Shown here piece after piece: positions 21,355 through 33,273 of a DNA stretch of 64,000 bases (position 1 is the first letter of the stretch; every line of letters begins with the position of its first letter). Under the pieces are notes generated by a model, which worked only from the letters and a program-made list of their open reading frames with translations, was not told the origin of the DNA and did no database searches. The position numbers were made by a program, and so were the translations under genes. The stretch is from Monilinia fructicola. Its lineage: Eukaryota; Ascomycota; Leotiomycetes; Helotiales; Sclerotiniaceae. The stretch lies in contig VICG01000015.1 of NCBI GenBank assembly GCA_008692225.1, positions 1,381,001 to 1,445,000 of the forward strand. Reading direction: 5' to 3'.

Positions 21355-21762
21355 ATGGTACAAAAATACACCACCTATGAGTGCGGACACAAAGTACCCC
21401 AACTAACCTCCGTATTCACGAAAGTCAAGAGGGCTTTGAGTATCAAGAGAGCTTTGAGCACCAAGGAAACACAACCCAAAGGCACTATCAATAAACTATG
21501 CGGGCAATGCCAACGCAAACTGGAAAGTGAGCAGTTGATAGCCAGCATGGCGGAAATCGAGGAAGAGGAGGCTCAAGAAAAAGGTCGGAAAACGAGTCAA
21601 GCTCAAGAGTCCCCGGGCGGTAAAGCAAAGGATGAACCTTGGTTCGACAAGAAAGCAGAGGAGCAAAAAGTTGAAATAAAATTCTGGAGAGACAGAATTG
21701 ACAAACTGGTACTCGAGGAGGCGCTAGCAAGAAAGCGTGCTCAGGAAGTTCTTGAAGACTGA
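21355..21762 (+). CDS. C-x-H...C-x2-C family protein D (unrecognised, shortest member)
   Basis: 135 residues, single exon. MVQKYTTYECGHKVPQL gives C10 and H12; NKLCGQCQRKL gives C49 and C52. The intervening KVKRALSIKRALSTKE carries the KRALS motif twice, a small internal duplication of the basic motif of members B and C. The rest is one charged helix (IEEEEAQEKG...EEQKVEIKFWRDRIDKLVLEEALARKRAQEVLED), probably a coiled coil. With almost no disordered tail, this member shows the minimal architecture: metal-type knuckle plus coiled coil. Confidence 0.7.
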   Translation: MVQKYTTYECGHKVPQLTSVFTKVKRALSIKRALSTKETQPKGTINKLCGQCQRKLESEQLIASMAEIEEEEAQEKGRKTSQAQESPGGKAKDEPWFDKKAEEQKVEIKFWRDRIDKLVLEEALARKRAQEVLED

Positions 21763-22999
21763 GCTCACCAGGCTTTGGAAAACTGAATTGACGGCTTTAG
21801 GGGAAAGGTAGAAAAGTAAACATCCTACAAAGGTATCCCGATACAAGCAGGCGTTATATTTCAATATCAATAAATTGCACTATTGACTAATTATAAATCC
21901 TATAAAAAATCCAGACAATTTTGAACTATTAATAATGAAACTTATGTGCCATGTGCTATGTGCTAGATGCTTTGTGAAACTGAAAATATGAGCTGAACCA
22001 ACTTTTCAAGTTTATATCGAAGTGAAGTCAAATTTGAAAGAAACCCCTGAAATCTATAGAAAACCCGATCGGTTATTCACATGAAATTTCTCAATGTAGA
22101 GGGTAAGTAATGCAGCGGGATGGCGATGGCCTTTGATATAGTAAAGAAGCAAGTATTAAACTCTCTATATAGAATATAGACTAAAATTACAATAAGAAAA
22201 GAAGCGGTATAGTGAAGCAATAGCAATGTAAGTTGATAAATAGTAAAGATGATTGCTTTTGTATGCGAATTATTATCTATCTACAATACAATATAAAAGA
22301 GTATATATACACCACATCATATAGTCATCCTATCCTAGAACATGTAATTAGAGTCACAGGTGGTTTCCTCATACCAATTGATTAATTTTGTTAGTCTTGT
22401 ATAAAAATTAAGTGTTAGTTCTTAATTTATGGTATCTATGGTGATTATATCCCGTACAGCTGCAGGGGCTCGCGTGGTTTTCGCAGAATATATTTTTACA
22501 TGATGAAAGTCCGTGAACAACAAAACTCTATTCACGACGTTTGATGATGAATTAATAGACCTGTTGTTATCAGTGTCATATAAAAGCCGGCTTTGATTCA
22601 TTCCCTTTAAGAACAAGTGAAAGTATGAAACCAAAGGTCTGATTTGAATTATGGATCATGTTGCCTAAATCTCTTGGACATTTCGAGAATCATCACGTGA
22701 TAATTTAGGACCATAACTTCTAGTTAGTACTTTTATCTTGATGACTTTTTTGAACGTTGAGTGTCATTCGGGTCAATAGATTACCAAGAAAGAAACTTCC
22801 AGAATACCCAACTATCTGGGGTCTAATTGAGTCAGGATTACGGATATGAAAACAGCATCTGAACAAGTCTCTTCACATATATATATATTAGTGATGACCC
22901 CTGAACTTAACGAAGTTTTCTTTGCAACCTAACACTCTTTATCATCCAAACAATCACATCAGGAATTCTATCACATAGAATACCTGGAAGATTGAAACC
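21763..22999. other. Intergenic, array D-E
   Basis: 1.24 kb of AT-rich DNA. An alternating (AT)n tract near 22878-22890 lies about 110 bp before the ATG of member E and could serve as its TATA element. No gene seen. Confidence 0.4.
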
Positions 23000-23563
23000 A
23001 TGTCAACAATGCTTTTAACTATGTACGCTTGCGGACACGAAGAAAGTTCATCTACCCGAATAGGCACCGAGCGAGAACCTGTGTTGATGGGGATACTCCA
23101 AAAACTGTGCAACAAGAAGCCACCCGGCTTTCTAAACGCAGATTCGGCACAGCTGTGTTCAAGTTGTCGTAAAGGCCTAACTGCAATCCCGGCAGTTTCC
23201 AAACGAGGCAACTCAACGAAGTCTCACAGGTTAAGCCGGGAAAAGACAGACAAGAAAGACCTAAATGGCCATCCAGATCCACTCAGATTCCATCCGATCA
23301 GTAGTATGCCCGAACCTCAAGAGCTTGAGGAAGACGATGCAACCTTGTGCACCAACAAGTTTGCAGAGATTCCCAAGTATGGAGCACATAATTTCACACG
23401 CAAGCATCCAGATGATGTGATAGAAATGCATTACAACCATGAAGAGATTCCGAACCCATTTCCAGCTCCAACCAAAATCGATTCCTCACTTGAAGTTGCC
23501 AGGAAACAAGGAAAGGTAAGTAGGATTGTACATGCGATCAACAATATCTCGAAGAAGAAGTGA
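23000..23563 (+). CDS. C-x-H...C-x2-C family protein E (unrecognised)
   Basis: 187 residues, single exon. MSTMLLTMYACGHEESSS gives C11 and H13; SAQLCSSCRKG gives C53 and C56. The linker MGILQKLCNKK replaces the KRALS motif of B-D and adds Cys37. The C-terminal part is hydrophilic, with a short His/Asn-rich stretch (DVIEMHYNHEEIPNPFP) and a Lys-rich end (NNISKKK). No membrane segment. It follows the same pattern of order and spacing as its neighbours, on the same strand. Confidence 0.65.
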   Translation: MSTMLLTMYACGHEESSSTRIGTEREPVLMGILQKLCNKKPPGFLNADSAQLCSSCRKGLTAIPAVSKRGNSTKSHRLSREKTDKKDLNGHPDPLRFHPISSMPEPQELEEDDATLCTNKFAEIPKYGAHNFTRKHPDDVIEMHYNHEEIPNPFPAPTKIDSSLEVARKQGKVSRIVHAINNISKKK

Positions 23564-24449
23564 TAAACTCACGCTGATGAAGGAAGAGAAGTGAGATTTG
23601 CATGATTGAGGATTTCCGGTATGGCTGGATCCATATCCACGAAAACGTATCACTAATATCAATAATGAAGAAATATTTTTATCCTTAAACCACTGTTTAC
23701 CTACTAATTCGGTGAACAATATGCTCGATTGCCTTTGATGCCCAAAATAAATTCCTGAGTGATGGTTGTCTAACAAGAAGTCACTACTTGGAAGTTGCGT
23801 TTTACAAACTAATAAGTGCATTCATCTTTTGTATGAAGATAACCAACAAATGTCGTAAATTATAATACCCAAACCAATCCTAGTATTATGTATACTAGTT
23901 CTTTCATTCTCACATTACTGTTACATTCTTACGTGCAAGTAAGCGAAAAAAATTCTCCTAGATGAATTCCTTGGACATCCATTCTGTAGCATGGAAGTTT
24001 ATCCTAAGTCCTCTTCGCAAAGCATTGTTCGGCACGCATCATGGTACACTGTAATCGGTGTAGATGAAAGCAAGGAATGGGTTCGAGATTCTGTCAGCGA
24101 TCACATGATTCGACGTAATTGTGCACAATGCTGGACAATTCTGCATGCTCATATCATCATGACAGCTCTTGGGGAGACGAAGAGTTGGATTGGATTGAAT
24201 TTAGAATGGCAATGTTGAAAATTTAAAAACAGCCGCAGAACAGGTAGTAAAATCTTTATAAATGTGTCAAATACGCAACAAATAAATTCTTTTTTTATCC
24301 TGTGTACCAGTCACAGAAATATAGGATAGACAACACAGGTTTCAAAGCATCGAAATTAAATAACTTAGTCTATTCCAAGATTATCTCCAAGGCTTTCAAA
24401 CCATAGAATAATTTTCATTCAAAAACCAATCCCAAACAACGTCGCCACT
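23564..24449. other. Intergenic, array E-F
   Basis: 886 bp. A 75-codon frame at 23991-24218 (+) contains RRNCAQCWTIL, a lone C-x2-C, but lacks the C-x-H half. It may be a broken relative or chance; I do not call it a gene. Confidence 0.35.
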
Positions 24450-25001
24450 ATGGCCGATATTAACCTAAAATCAAAGAAACTTCAGCAACCCAGAACTAAT
24501 ACTGGGGTCTACGCAGACTTCAATTGTGGACATCAAATACCTGCCAATGCAGTTTTAACAGAGAAAGAGAAGAGCACTCTCAAAACTTTCATATGCGGGT
24601 TCGAAGTGTACCAGTCAGATGATGACTGCCGCCCCAGTTGCAAAGGCGAAGATCATTTTCAGGATGAAATGTCTGACAAGTTCATGAACCATAAGCTAAG
24701 ATTTTCTGCAAAATTCCATAACCCAATGCGTGGTGAGAATTCAGACCGCTCAGGTCTTAACGAGAACTTCAGACAATATTGCAGTAAACCTGCCATTTTA
24801 AGAGAGCGAACTGACTCTAGCCTTTTGAAGATTGAAGCTCTGGACCAACAAGAGCGAGAACAAGATCTTGATGAGATGATGCATAGCACCACATTTGATC
24901 TTGCACCCGAGTCTAGGCTACCGGAGAGAAAAGAAAGCAAAAGGGAGAAGGTCAAGGCACTGGGTCATTCGATCTGGGAATCGCTCAAGAAGGTCAGATG
25001 A
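24450..25001 (+). CDS. C-x-H...C-x3-C protein F (divergent array member, unrecognised)
   Basis: 183 residues, single exon. The motif is displaced by a longer N-terminus: YADFNCGHQIP gives C26 and H28. The second pair is DDCRPSCKG (C60, C64), C-x3-C rather than C-x2-C, and Cys49 is an extra candidate ligand. The KRALS motif is absent. The C-terminus holds an acidic helix (LKIEALDQQEREQDLDEMM) and ends with a basic helix (KREKVKALGHSIWESLKKVR). It fits the array by position, size and the NCGH motif, but is the least certain member. Confidence 0.55.
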   Translation: MADINLKSKKLQQPRTNTGVYADFNCGHQIPANAVLTEKEKSTLKTFICGFEVYQSDDDCRPSCKGEDHFQDEMSDKFMNHKLRFSAKFHNPMRGENSDRSGLNENFRQYCSKPAILRERTDSSLLKIEALDQQEREQDLDEMMHSTTFDLAPESRLPERKESKREKVKALGHSIWESLKKVR

Positions 25002-26438
25002 AAAAGAAGTGGAAATTCTTTGTGTTCTTCATCTGTCTAGCATATTGATGCGAGACTCTCTGATTGATTTATGCAGAATGGTTTTGGTCTTTCTTGACTT
25101 CAAGATCCCACAAAATGATACACGATTGAACAAAGTATAATTCTACATGCTATACAAATATGATGAGTTATGACTCTGGTTGATTATTAAATTTCCCAAA
25201 AAAAATGATGAAATAGGAACAGCAACAAAGTGCTATGATGTCCAAAAATTTGGATCAATCGAGAACGGAAGAAATGCAGATGGGATATTGATATCCCAAA
25301 GCGGAACATATTTATACACTGTACATGGGTAATAAGAGGCTCCAAAACTGATCTTTACCTTCTAGAATATATGGACCAGCGGCTCTTAGGCTCCTAGACG
25401 GCTTGGAGGTCGATCGGATAGGGTTCTTTTGGGCGTCTGATGATGGTCACGTGATATAAATGAACGAGGAAAGCAACTTAGTCTCTGGCTGGTATCTCAT
25501 AGCCGTTTTCAAACTAAATCTGTATGGCAAATCGATATTGAATATCAAAAGACTTCTCATATCAGAGACGACCCAAAGGCGTACGGTTGGCTCTGTCATT
25601 AACAAAGACTCTGGTTGAAGGACCCTCTTCACTTTTTCTCCTGACCAAGTACGGAAAGATGCAAGGAAACGGACCCTATTGGAAATGTGTTATATGCGAA
25701 AAAGAAACAAGCATACTGCACTTTTCCATAACAGTCAATGGGTTGTAGACAAGGTTTAGGTATGCCTCGCGGTTGTCTCTGTGAATCGTCAGCCATAAGG
25801 CTAATTGTGGATGAACAACAGACAAAGTGTTTTTCAAGTGGTTATTTCACTGGTCGGCTTCAAGAGAATCAAAGTGACTGCTTTGAATTTGCCCAGGTGT
25901 GTTAGGTGTGTCATTGCAGAAAGATCAACAGACCGATTTCGGGTGATCTGTGGTCGTCCAATAAGATGCCAGTATCGCATGTGACAATTCACCATTATCG
26001 AAATTGTTTCTCGCGCATGGATTCGTCTTCTACGATCCATTATGCGGCAAATGACGAACACTGCAACGCTATTTCGTGCGGCGTAATAATCCTTCAGGAA
26101 TTGCTGCGCGCCAAATTTCGCCCTGCACCTTACCTGCGGACATCTATAAGTTGATCCGCGCTCTAGGATTTGGGAAGGATCCAGGCTATTGGCAGTAGTG
26201 TCTTCGAAAGTCTCAAGAAGCACTTCGTGAATATATAAACGGAGTTATGGGGAAGGCGCGACGACACAAAGTCGAGTTTTGTAGTTTTGTAAATTCTGCT
26301 TTCAAATTCTTATCTTCAGAAGGTATAAATCATACATTACGAAAGTCCACACATCACATATCGCTTTCAACCTTCGAGTATCAGAAAACTCTGTGAATAC
26401 TACAAATCTACATTGTTTTGCGAGGTCAACCCATCAAT
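25002..26438. other. Intergenic
   Basis: 1.44 kb downstream of the array. Open frames on both strands near 25834-26223 overlap each other and have no recognisable content. No repeat noted. Confidence 0.4.
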
Positions 26439-26936
26439 ATGTGCCTAGCCACCATGTTAGTAGCACTAAAGACAAACCTTGAGCCAACGTCCCTGGTGAA
26501 CCTCAGTATTGGTTTACTGGTCTTGATATTAGCTTTTGCCGGAGCATATTGCCATCAAGCGTATACAAAATGTACGACCAGCGAGCCATTACTACTCACC
26601 ATCGAACCCAAGAGTGCCAAATTTCTAGAAATGGAAGTAGAGACGGAAAAACGCTTCATTGGTAGGTTTGGCTAGGAATGTTGAAATTGGTCGCTGATTG
26701 AAATCTTAGAAACGCAAAAGACCGCAGGATGTCTGGTTGTGCCAAAGACCGGAAATCATGGTATTCTTAGATTGAACGTTAGATGAGATAACGTGCTGAT
26801 TATCATCTTACACGGGAGAAGATACATAGGATGGATGGCTTTCGGGGCAATCTTCACTCTTGAAATCTTCGAAATATTGACGAAACATCGCGAAGACCAT
26901 TCTCTTGGAAGGAAAGGTTTTTGGTTGAGGAGATAG
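26439..26936 (+). CDS. Predicted small two-segment membrane protein (unrecognised)
   Basis: Three exons fit in phase: 26439-26661, 26710-26760 and 26830-26936, with GTAGGT...TTAG and GTATTC...ATAG introns. They give a 126-residue protein. The N-terminus is MCLATMLVALKTNLEPTSLVN. A clear hydrophobic segment follows (LSIGLLVLILAFAGAY, residues about 29-44), then a hydrophilic middle (KFLEMEVETEKRFIETQK). A second, weaker hydrophobic stretch (WMAFGAIFTLEIFEIL) precedes a basic tail (REDHSLGRKGFWLRR). That two introns of normal size keep the frame through to a stop argues for a real gene. No family is recognised. Confidence 0.45.
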
Positions 26937-28014
26937 CCGGTTCGTTACAAGGAGTTCCCGCGTAGTGGTTTGATATCGGCTTCAGGATATGTCACCCCCA
27001 TGTTCAGTGGGGGTTAAATGCAGGTTATGACTTTCAGTCGACAGAGAATAGGCTTGGATTGTAGGGTATTGGGCGTTTTGCTGCTTCATTGCTTGATTAG
27101 GAAGTGAATCATTAAAGGCGCGCTCTTTTATAATGTATGATACCCATTCTATCTCTTCTTGTACGTGGCCATCAGGTCTTATTTGCTGTGAACTTTTCGA
27201 TGCAAGCCAATGAAGATGAGTTTGAGAGAAGTAAGCTACTGGCTTTAACAGTTCATGTTATACTAGCCCTGGAGCTCTGTAGACAATCAGAAGCACACTC
27301 AAGGACTTAGAAATCGGGCGTGAAATACCTAAATTGCCGCAGCAAGGACGGTACCCTTTGATTGAGGAGGGACCTTCCATACGAATGTGCAGCCTCCATA
27401 ATTACTGGACAGAAGAACAAGATTTGAAAGACGGGTGGACCAATCTTCTACTAATAGTGCTTTCGCATATCGGTTCGACTATGCACATAGTTCAATGCAC
27501 ACTTGTAAGCCAATGGTAAAGGGCTATAATTACCCCTTCATTGTGTGTCTTGTATCCTGAGATAGCCCTCTCACTCGAAAGTTGTGACTGCATGCGCCGT
27601 TTCGAATATCATCAAGCCATATCTCTGAGCAAACTGTCGACAAGTTCATTGTCCCGCGTTGTGGTGTTTAAAGAAGTGACAATGCTTGTATTGATCCATT
27701 GTAGTGATATCCATCGACGAGTAATTATATTGATGAGTGCTTCTTCTACTCTCTAAAGTCAATATTTTGAATCAAACTTGGTGAAAGGAATAAATTGAAA
27801 ATATAATTTATTTCATTGGGATGAAAGTTTCGATGACCCAACTCCCAAATTGAAGCGTGTCATTATCAAGCGGAAGCTAAAAATATCGCGACACCCCACA
27901 ATTTGGGTAAGGTTAAGGTTACTCAACCGCACAAGATATAATTGTGATCCAGTGTTGGATTTTAATTCAAGCAATGCTAACTGTATATTACTCGACTTCA
28001 ATTCCTCGGTGACA
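26937..28014. other. Intergenic upstream of ALG6
   Basis: 1.08 kb, AT-rich near 27750-27850. It should contain the ALG6 promoter. No gene or repeat seen. Confidence 0.4.
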
Positions 28015-29847
28015 ATGGCTGGGGTTTCTCCCTCACCGCACAAACCTCGATCGCGAGGACAACAATCCAAGAAAGCTGTGTTGGACGAGCCAAAGGCCAG
28101 GCGTACAAGCGGAAATCGACCCACGTATCCATTGGCATCTTTACTTTGGTCTGCACGCAGCTCGACATCACAATGGGTGATACTTCCTCTGATATTGATG
28201 GTGGTGGGTTTGTTCAGATGGGCCGTTGGGTTATGGGGATATTCTGGTATGGACTTCATTACTGCTAAACGCTATTTACCCTGTTACTGACCTTTCACTG
28301 TAGGATATCAAAGCCCTCCGATGCATGGTGACTACGAAGCTCAGAGGCATTGGATGGAGATTACTACACAGCTTCCTGTTTCACAATGGTACTTCCACGA
28401 CCTTGAATGGTGGGGATTAGATTATCCACCCTTGACTGCATATCATAGTTGGGTTCTAGGAAAGATCGGGGGACTTATAAACCCGTCGTGGTTTGCTCTA
28501 TACACATCGCGAGGACTCGACGATCCAACTATGAAGGTATTCATGAGGGCTTCGGTTATCATCTCAGAGTACCTAGTGTTTGTGCCCGCGGCAGTCATAT
28601 TCGTGCGACGATTAAGCAAGCTTCAAGCTGTCAATATATGGACCGCATCAATTGCATTGACAGCAATACTCATGCAGCCTGGATCAATTCTCATCGACCA
28701 TGCACATTTTCAATACAATACAGTTATGCTTGGATTGGTTCTGGCTAGTATGTCCAGTATCCTCGCTGGCAGATATTTGTGGAGCTGTGTATTTTTCGTC
28801 ATGGCATTAGGATTCAAACAGATGGCCTTATACTATGCGCCTGCGATTTTTGCATACCTATTAGGCGTCTGTATATTTCCTGTCAATGTTCCCAGGTTTT
28901 TAGGTATTGCGATTGTGACTTTAGCATCATTCGCGATTATATCCTTGCCTTTGCTCTTGGGTGCTATATACGATAGAAGTCAAGGTATCAGTGCTCGACC
29001 GGAACTCGATGGTTTTGCCGCGCCATTGCCGATCCTCAGCCATCTTTCATATAAACTCGATTATCGTGCTTGGTATTACCCTCTTCTACAGCAAGGAGCA
29101 CAAGTCATTTACCGAGTCTTTCCATTTGCACGAGGTCTTTTTGAAGATAAGGTAGCTAATTTCTGGTGTGCATTGAATGTCGTTATCAAGCTTCGAAACT
29201 TCGATAAGGATCTTCTTCAGAAAGCGTCGCTGCTTTTCACTTTAGCATCTATTACTCCTCCATGCTTTATCATATTTGTCAAACCACGGAGAGACACATT
29301 ACCTTTGGCTCTAGCAACATCGGCATGGGGGTTCTTTCTCTTCAGTTTTCAGGTTCACGAGAAGAGCGTTCTGCTGCCTCTGATGCCGATGACTGTGATG
29401 CTTGCTGGTCGAGGAGGGCTTAGCAAAGGAACTCGATCCTGGATAGCATTTGCGAATGTACTTGGTGCTTTTACCATGTTTCCATTATTGAAAAGAGAAG
29501 AGTTGAGAATTCCGTATTTTGTCTTGGTCTTGTTGTGGCTTTACCTTCTTGGACTTCCACCTTTTACTTTTGAGGTGTATGCGCAGCACAACGATAGCAA
29601 TTGGATAGGATTCGGGACAACGTTCATCCACACGGTATTCTACGGGGCGATGCTCGGTTGGCATTTGGGAGAAGTGTTTTACACGCCCCCTCCTATGTAT
29701 CCGGATCTCTGGGTAATCTTAAATGTTGGAATTGGTGTCGTTGGATTTGGTATATGTTATCTATGGTGTCTATGGTGTCTAGTGGTCGAAAGTGGTCTTT
29801 TGAATTCCTCAAAATCGGAAAAGGCTAAAGCGAAGAAGGCCCAATGA
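28015..29847 (+). CDS. ALG6: Dolichyl pyrophosphate Man9GlcNAc2 alpha-1,3-glucosyltransferase
   Basis: Alg6 adds the first glucose to the lipid-linked oligosaccharide in the ER lumen during N-glycosylation. Two exons, 28015-28246 and 28304-29847, join WGYSG to YQSPPMHGDYEAQRHW and give 591 residues. The luminal loop HGDYEAQRHWMEIT carries the conserved acidic residue (Asp87 here) proposed as catalytic base. Next come WYFHDLEWWGLDYPPLTAYHSW, LIDHAHFQYN and GFKQMALYYAPA, all hallmarks of ALG6 rather than ALG8. About eleven hydrophobic segments follow; the C-terminus is Lys-rich (KSEKAKAKKAQ), like an ER-retrieval tail. No frameshift is needed. Confidence 0.95.
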
Positions 29848-30823
29848 TCGATTTATAGGTTTGCCATATGCCTTCTACACAAGACCACATTCTTGTCATT
29901 GTCTATATATATCATGTACATTATCTCTATTGACTCTATTGGTCAAAAATTGCGAAGTCATACCACTTCCACAGTGTTCTCCACGCCACGCGAGTTTCCT
30001 GATCAAGTAAATACGAGATGTAAGCAGGCAAAGGGTCCTCTTCAGGGGTTCATCCAGTCAAAGCGCAGGGCTCTGGAAGTTCGGCAAATGTGTCCCTTTT
30101 ATTGGCACGGTTACCAACAAGCATCGACCATCTTAAGCCCTACACCGAGAATCCCTTCAATCAACGATCGCGGCCCCCAGCGTTCCCTGCAGAATCCTTC
30201 GAATAGAGGCTGCCGTCCGATGTTGAGTATTGTCTAATCTTCTCTAGATAGGAATGGTCTTGCTAAAGATATGAACGTGCATATGGATAAATTATAATCA
30301 AATTTCAATCCATGCTAATTTATTGCTCAGGTAGATCTGAACATTTTTTCATGGGCTTCTTTTCATGATGGATGCTTGCAGCCGATACAACTGTACTATA
30401 TGTCTTGTTGTACACGCTCCCGCGTCCTTCAAACTAGTGGTTATAAAGCGATGGCTTCAATATAAGCATGATTCTTCCCTGAATCTCTCATAGCCACCGG
30501 CTGATTTAACGCCTTACTGTGATTGCAAGGCTCAGACAGTCAAGTCTACCTGAAGAATTGCAATAATTGCCAAGTTGTTCTCTTACTTAGCCGCACACTA
30601 TTGCTTGTGCAGTCAGTACAAACACCTTTTTATTGGGGCTGGCTTTTCTGGTCAGGTCTTCTTGATATTGAGAACCACACTGCATGCAAGTAATATTCCC
30701 GCCTGATTTCTGTACTGGCACACGTCTTTCTTACATTGTTTCTTTTGGTTTTGTTCTTCTAACAGCATGAATACTTTCTTTCTCTGTATATCGAATTAAT
30801 TCATTGACGACTCCACGTTAAAT
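29848..30823. other. Intergenic
   Basis: 976 bp between two + strand genes. It includes the ALG6 3' flank, with TATATATA near 29905. No gene or repeat supported. Confidence 0.4.
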
Positions 30824-32457
30824 ATGATGCTGTGGCAGTTCGTTCTGTTATGGCTTTCAATCCTTGCATCGGTCCGGGCGGATAGTACCATCACGGCTTC
30901 AGTGTCAAGCTCAAGCTCAAGTTCAAGCTCCGATTCATCGGCATCTGAGTCTAGTTCGAGTAAAAGTTCATCAACAAGCACATCGAGCTCGGCTGCTGCG
31001 ACGCATACTGTATCGGTCGGTGCAGTAAGTCAATTTATGGTCGCAATTTTCCCGCAATTGATTGCTTATGATTATTAGGATGGTCTCAATTATTCTCCCC
31101 GGGAGCTAACTGCAGATGTTGGAGACGTTATTGGTAAAAAGTTAACATAGCATTGACTTGATTCACAACTGACTCTGACAGAGTTCCGCTTTTATCCTCA
31201 AAACCATTCGGTCGCCCGTGCAGAGTACAAGCAGCCATGTGAGTCAATCAATTGATCTACTCGAGAGCACTTGTTCTAATAGTATCACTAGGTATTCCAT
31301 ACGAAGACACTGGGGCAGGAAAAGTTGGATTCTGGAGTGGCTTTCAACCTATTGCCATTGTTTCTAATAATGTTAGACCACTCATTATACCCTGAAGACG
31401 AATCAATTAATACTGACAGATCATATATAGCCACCTATATTCAATTTACTTATTAACGATACGGAACCCATATTCTTCTATTGCTCTGCCCCGCAAGCTT
31501 GTCAGGATGGCATGATAGGAGTGATTAATGCCAATGAAACACAGACTTTTGATACTCAATTGGCATTTGCTGAGAATTCAACTTTAGAGTTCTCTCCTAA
31601 TGAATATTTTCCTGCGGAAACTTCCAGAACCACGACAGCTACTTCTTCAACCGCTACATCAGAATCAGACTCTGTCGTTTCCTCCCATAAACCCTTCCCA
31701 CCTGGCGCTATAGCTGGTATCGTCATTGGCGCAATTGTCGTAATTGCTTTGGCCGGAGCTCTGTTTTATATGTGCGGTCGTCACCGAACTATGAAGGAAA
31801 TGCTTCCAAAAGGACCATCCAACGGGGCACAAGCCAATAACGCCTTCGAAAATAACCATAACTCCTACATGTCGCAAGGTGGCAACACTGTTTCCTCAGC
31901 ACATTACTCCAATATGTCGAAGTTCTCGCCCGGCTTAGCTGCCGTGGAGACTGCATCTGGGCGCTTCTCGCCTCATCACGGCGCTTATACGGATATCGAT
32001 ACGAATAGTTTCAGGAGTCGAAGTCCACCAGTTGATGACATGGGCATGCAAACGGTTAGGAATGGTCAATATCAGAGCGTATCGGTTGGAAGTCCGATGG
32101 GGAGTCCCGGATTCCCTAGTCCGGCGTATAACAATGAATCGCATTTGGCAGCTCAGCAATTTGGAGCACCAACAATGAGTGAGATGGATGATCGAAGTGT
32201 ACAGGAGGTTTTGAGGTATCTTCTGAATTCTTCATGAAAAGCTTATAAAGTGCGCATGCTAATCAATCAACTACAGAATACAAGAGAAAGAAAGGCAAAA
32301 CCAGGGACAAGGCCCAGCAGAACTACCAGTCCCAAGCAGAAGCGCCAGCATGACCGCAGGCGCACCTTCGCCGGAACGAGAAAGACCATTTTCCTACACG
32401 GATAGCGAGAGCGGGTATGCTGGTATGATGAGAACTCAGGTGAATAGAACACCATGA
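30824..32457 (+). CDS. Secreted-domain cupredoxin protein with single membrane anchor
   Basis: Six exons fit in phase (30824-31024, 31079-31133, 31182-31238, 31292-31371, 31431-32215, 32277-32457), giving 452 residues. A signal peptide (MMLWQFVLLWLSILASVRA) leads into a Ser-rich linker. Then comes a plastocyanin-like domain: DGLNYSPRELTADVGDVIEFRFYPQNHSVARAEYK...PC, and FFYCSAPQACQDGMIGVIN. His, Cys and Met of the usual blue-copper ligand set are present; a second His is not obvious, so copper binding is uncertain. A Ser/Thr stalk precedes one membrane helix (AIAGIVIGAIVVIALAGALFYM) and a long cytoplasmic tail with YTDIDTNSF and YTDSESGY repeats. This architecture recurs in filamentous fungi as wall- or surface-associated proteins of unknown role. 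Confidence 0.85.
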
Positions 32458-33273
32458 GCGCCACTCGTTTTCGCAAATTTATTAGGATGGAGTTGAATGG
32501 CAAAGAAGGAACTTGCCAATTTACTTCACGGTACAAGGACTGGGAAGGAAAGAAAAGCTTGCAGCGATCGTGGTTGCTATTCTCGACTCCATTTGGAGAG
32601 ACAGATGAGGCTGTTTATGATATTGATACCACCGTCATTAGCAATTAATGTACGTACTTAATTAATTAAACCCATGTGGGATGTTGGGATGAGAGGGCTT
32701 TGGTTATTATAATTCAAGAATTTTCCACGATGGAAGGGTATGTATCGCAGAATTATCTCTCGCATAGTCACAGTTCCATTTATCATTTGCTCCATCAACG
32801 CCGAAGAGATCATTTCGACAATTTCGCACCGCTCGAACCCATTCCTTCCGCCCTCCACGACGGCTACTCAAATTAATCAAGGCTGCAATGCGGCGCGAGA
32901 TAACGGCGCATTCATGGCATGAAATATGCAGTTCGGGCCCATTCCATTCACCCCAGGCTGGTAATCACATCCATAACTCAGTCTTAACGACGGATCGATC
33001 CTTGGCACGCACCCCGAGTGCATCGATGACTTTTCTAAATTACGCCAAAGACGGTTTTCGATATGTCACCGCGAGGCAAGAGCGATTGTGTGACTTTTAT
33101 CACTTGTGTAAGTTGTGTTACGGTTTCTTGCACGTCGGAGTGCGTGCACGAATACTGGACGTGGAAATTAATCCCACCGCCAGGGCTTCGGGGGAGATAG
33201 GGTGAGAGTCTATGGGTAAACGTTTTGGTTGAATACGGGACGGTTGGTTACTGAGGAGGATGGTTGCATGATT

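Noticed and set aside
25834..26223. 129-codon frame (-)
   Set aside because: No recognisable content and overlapped by an opposite-strand frame; no supporting context.
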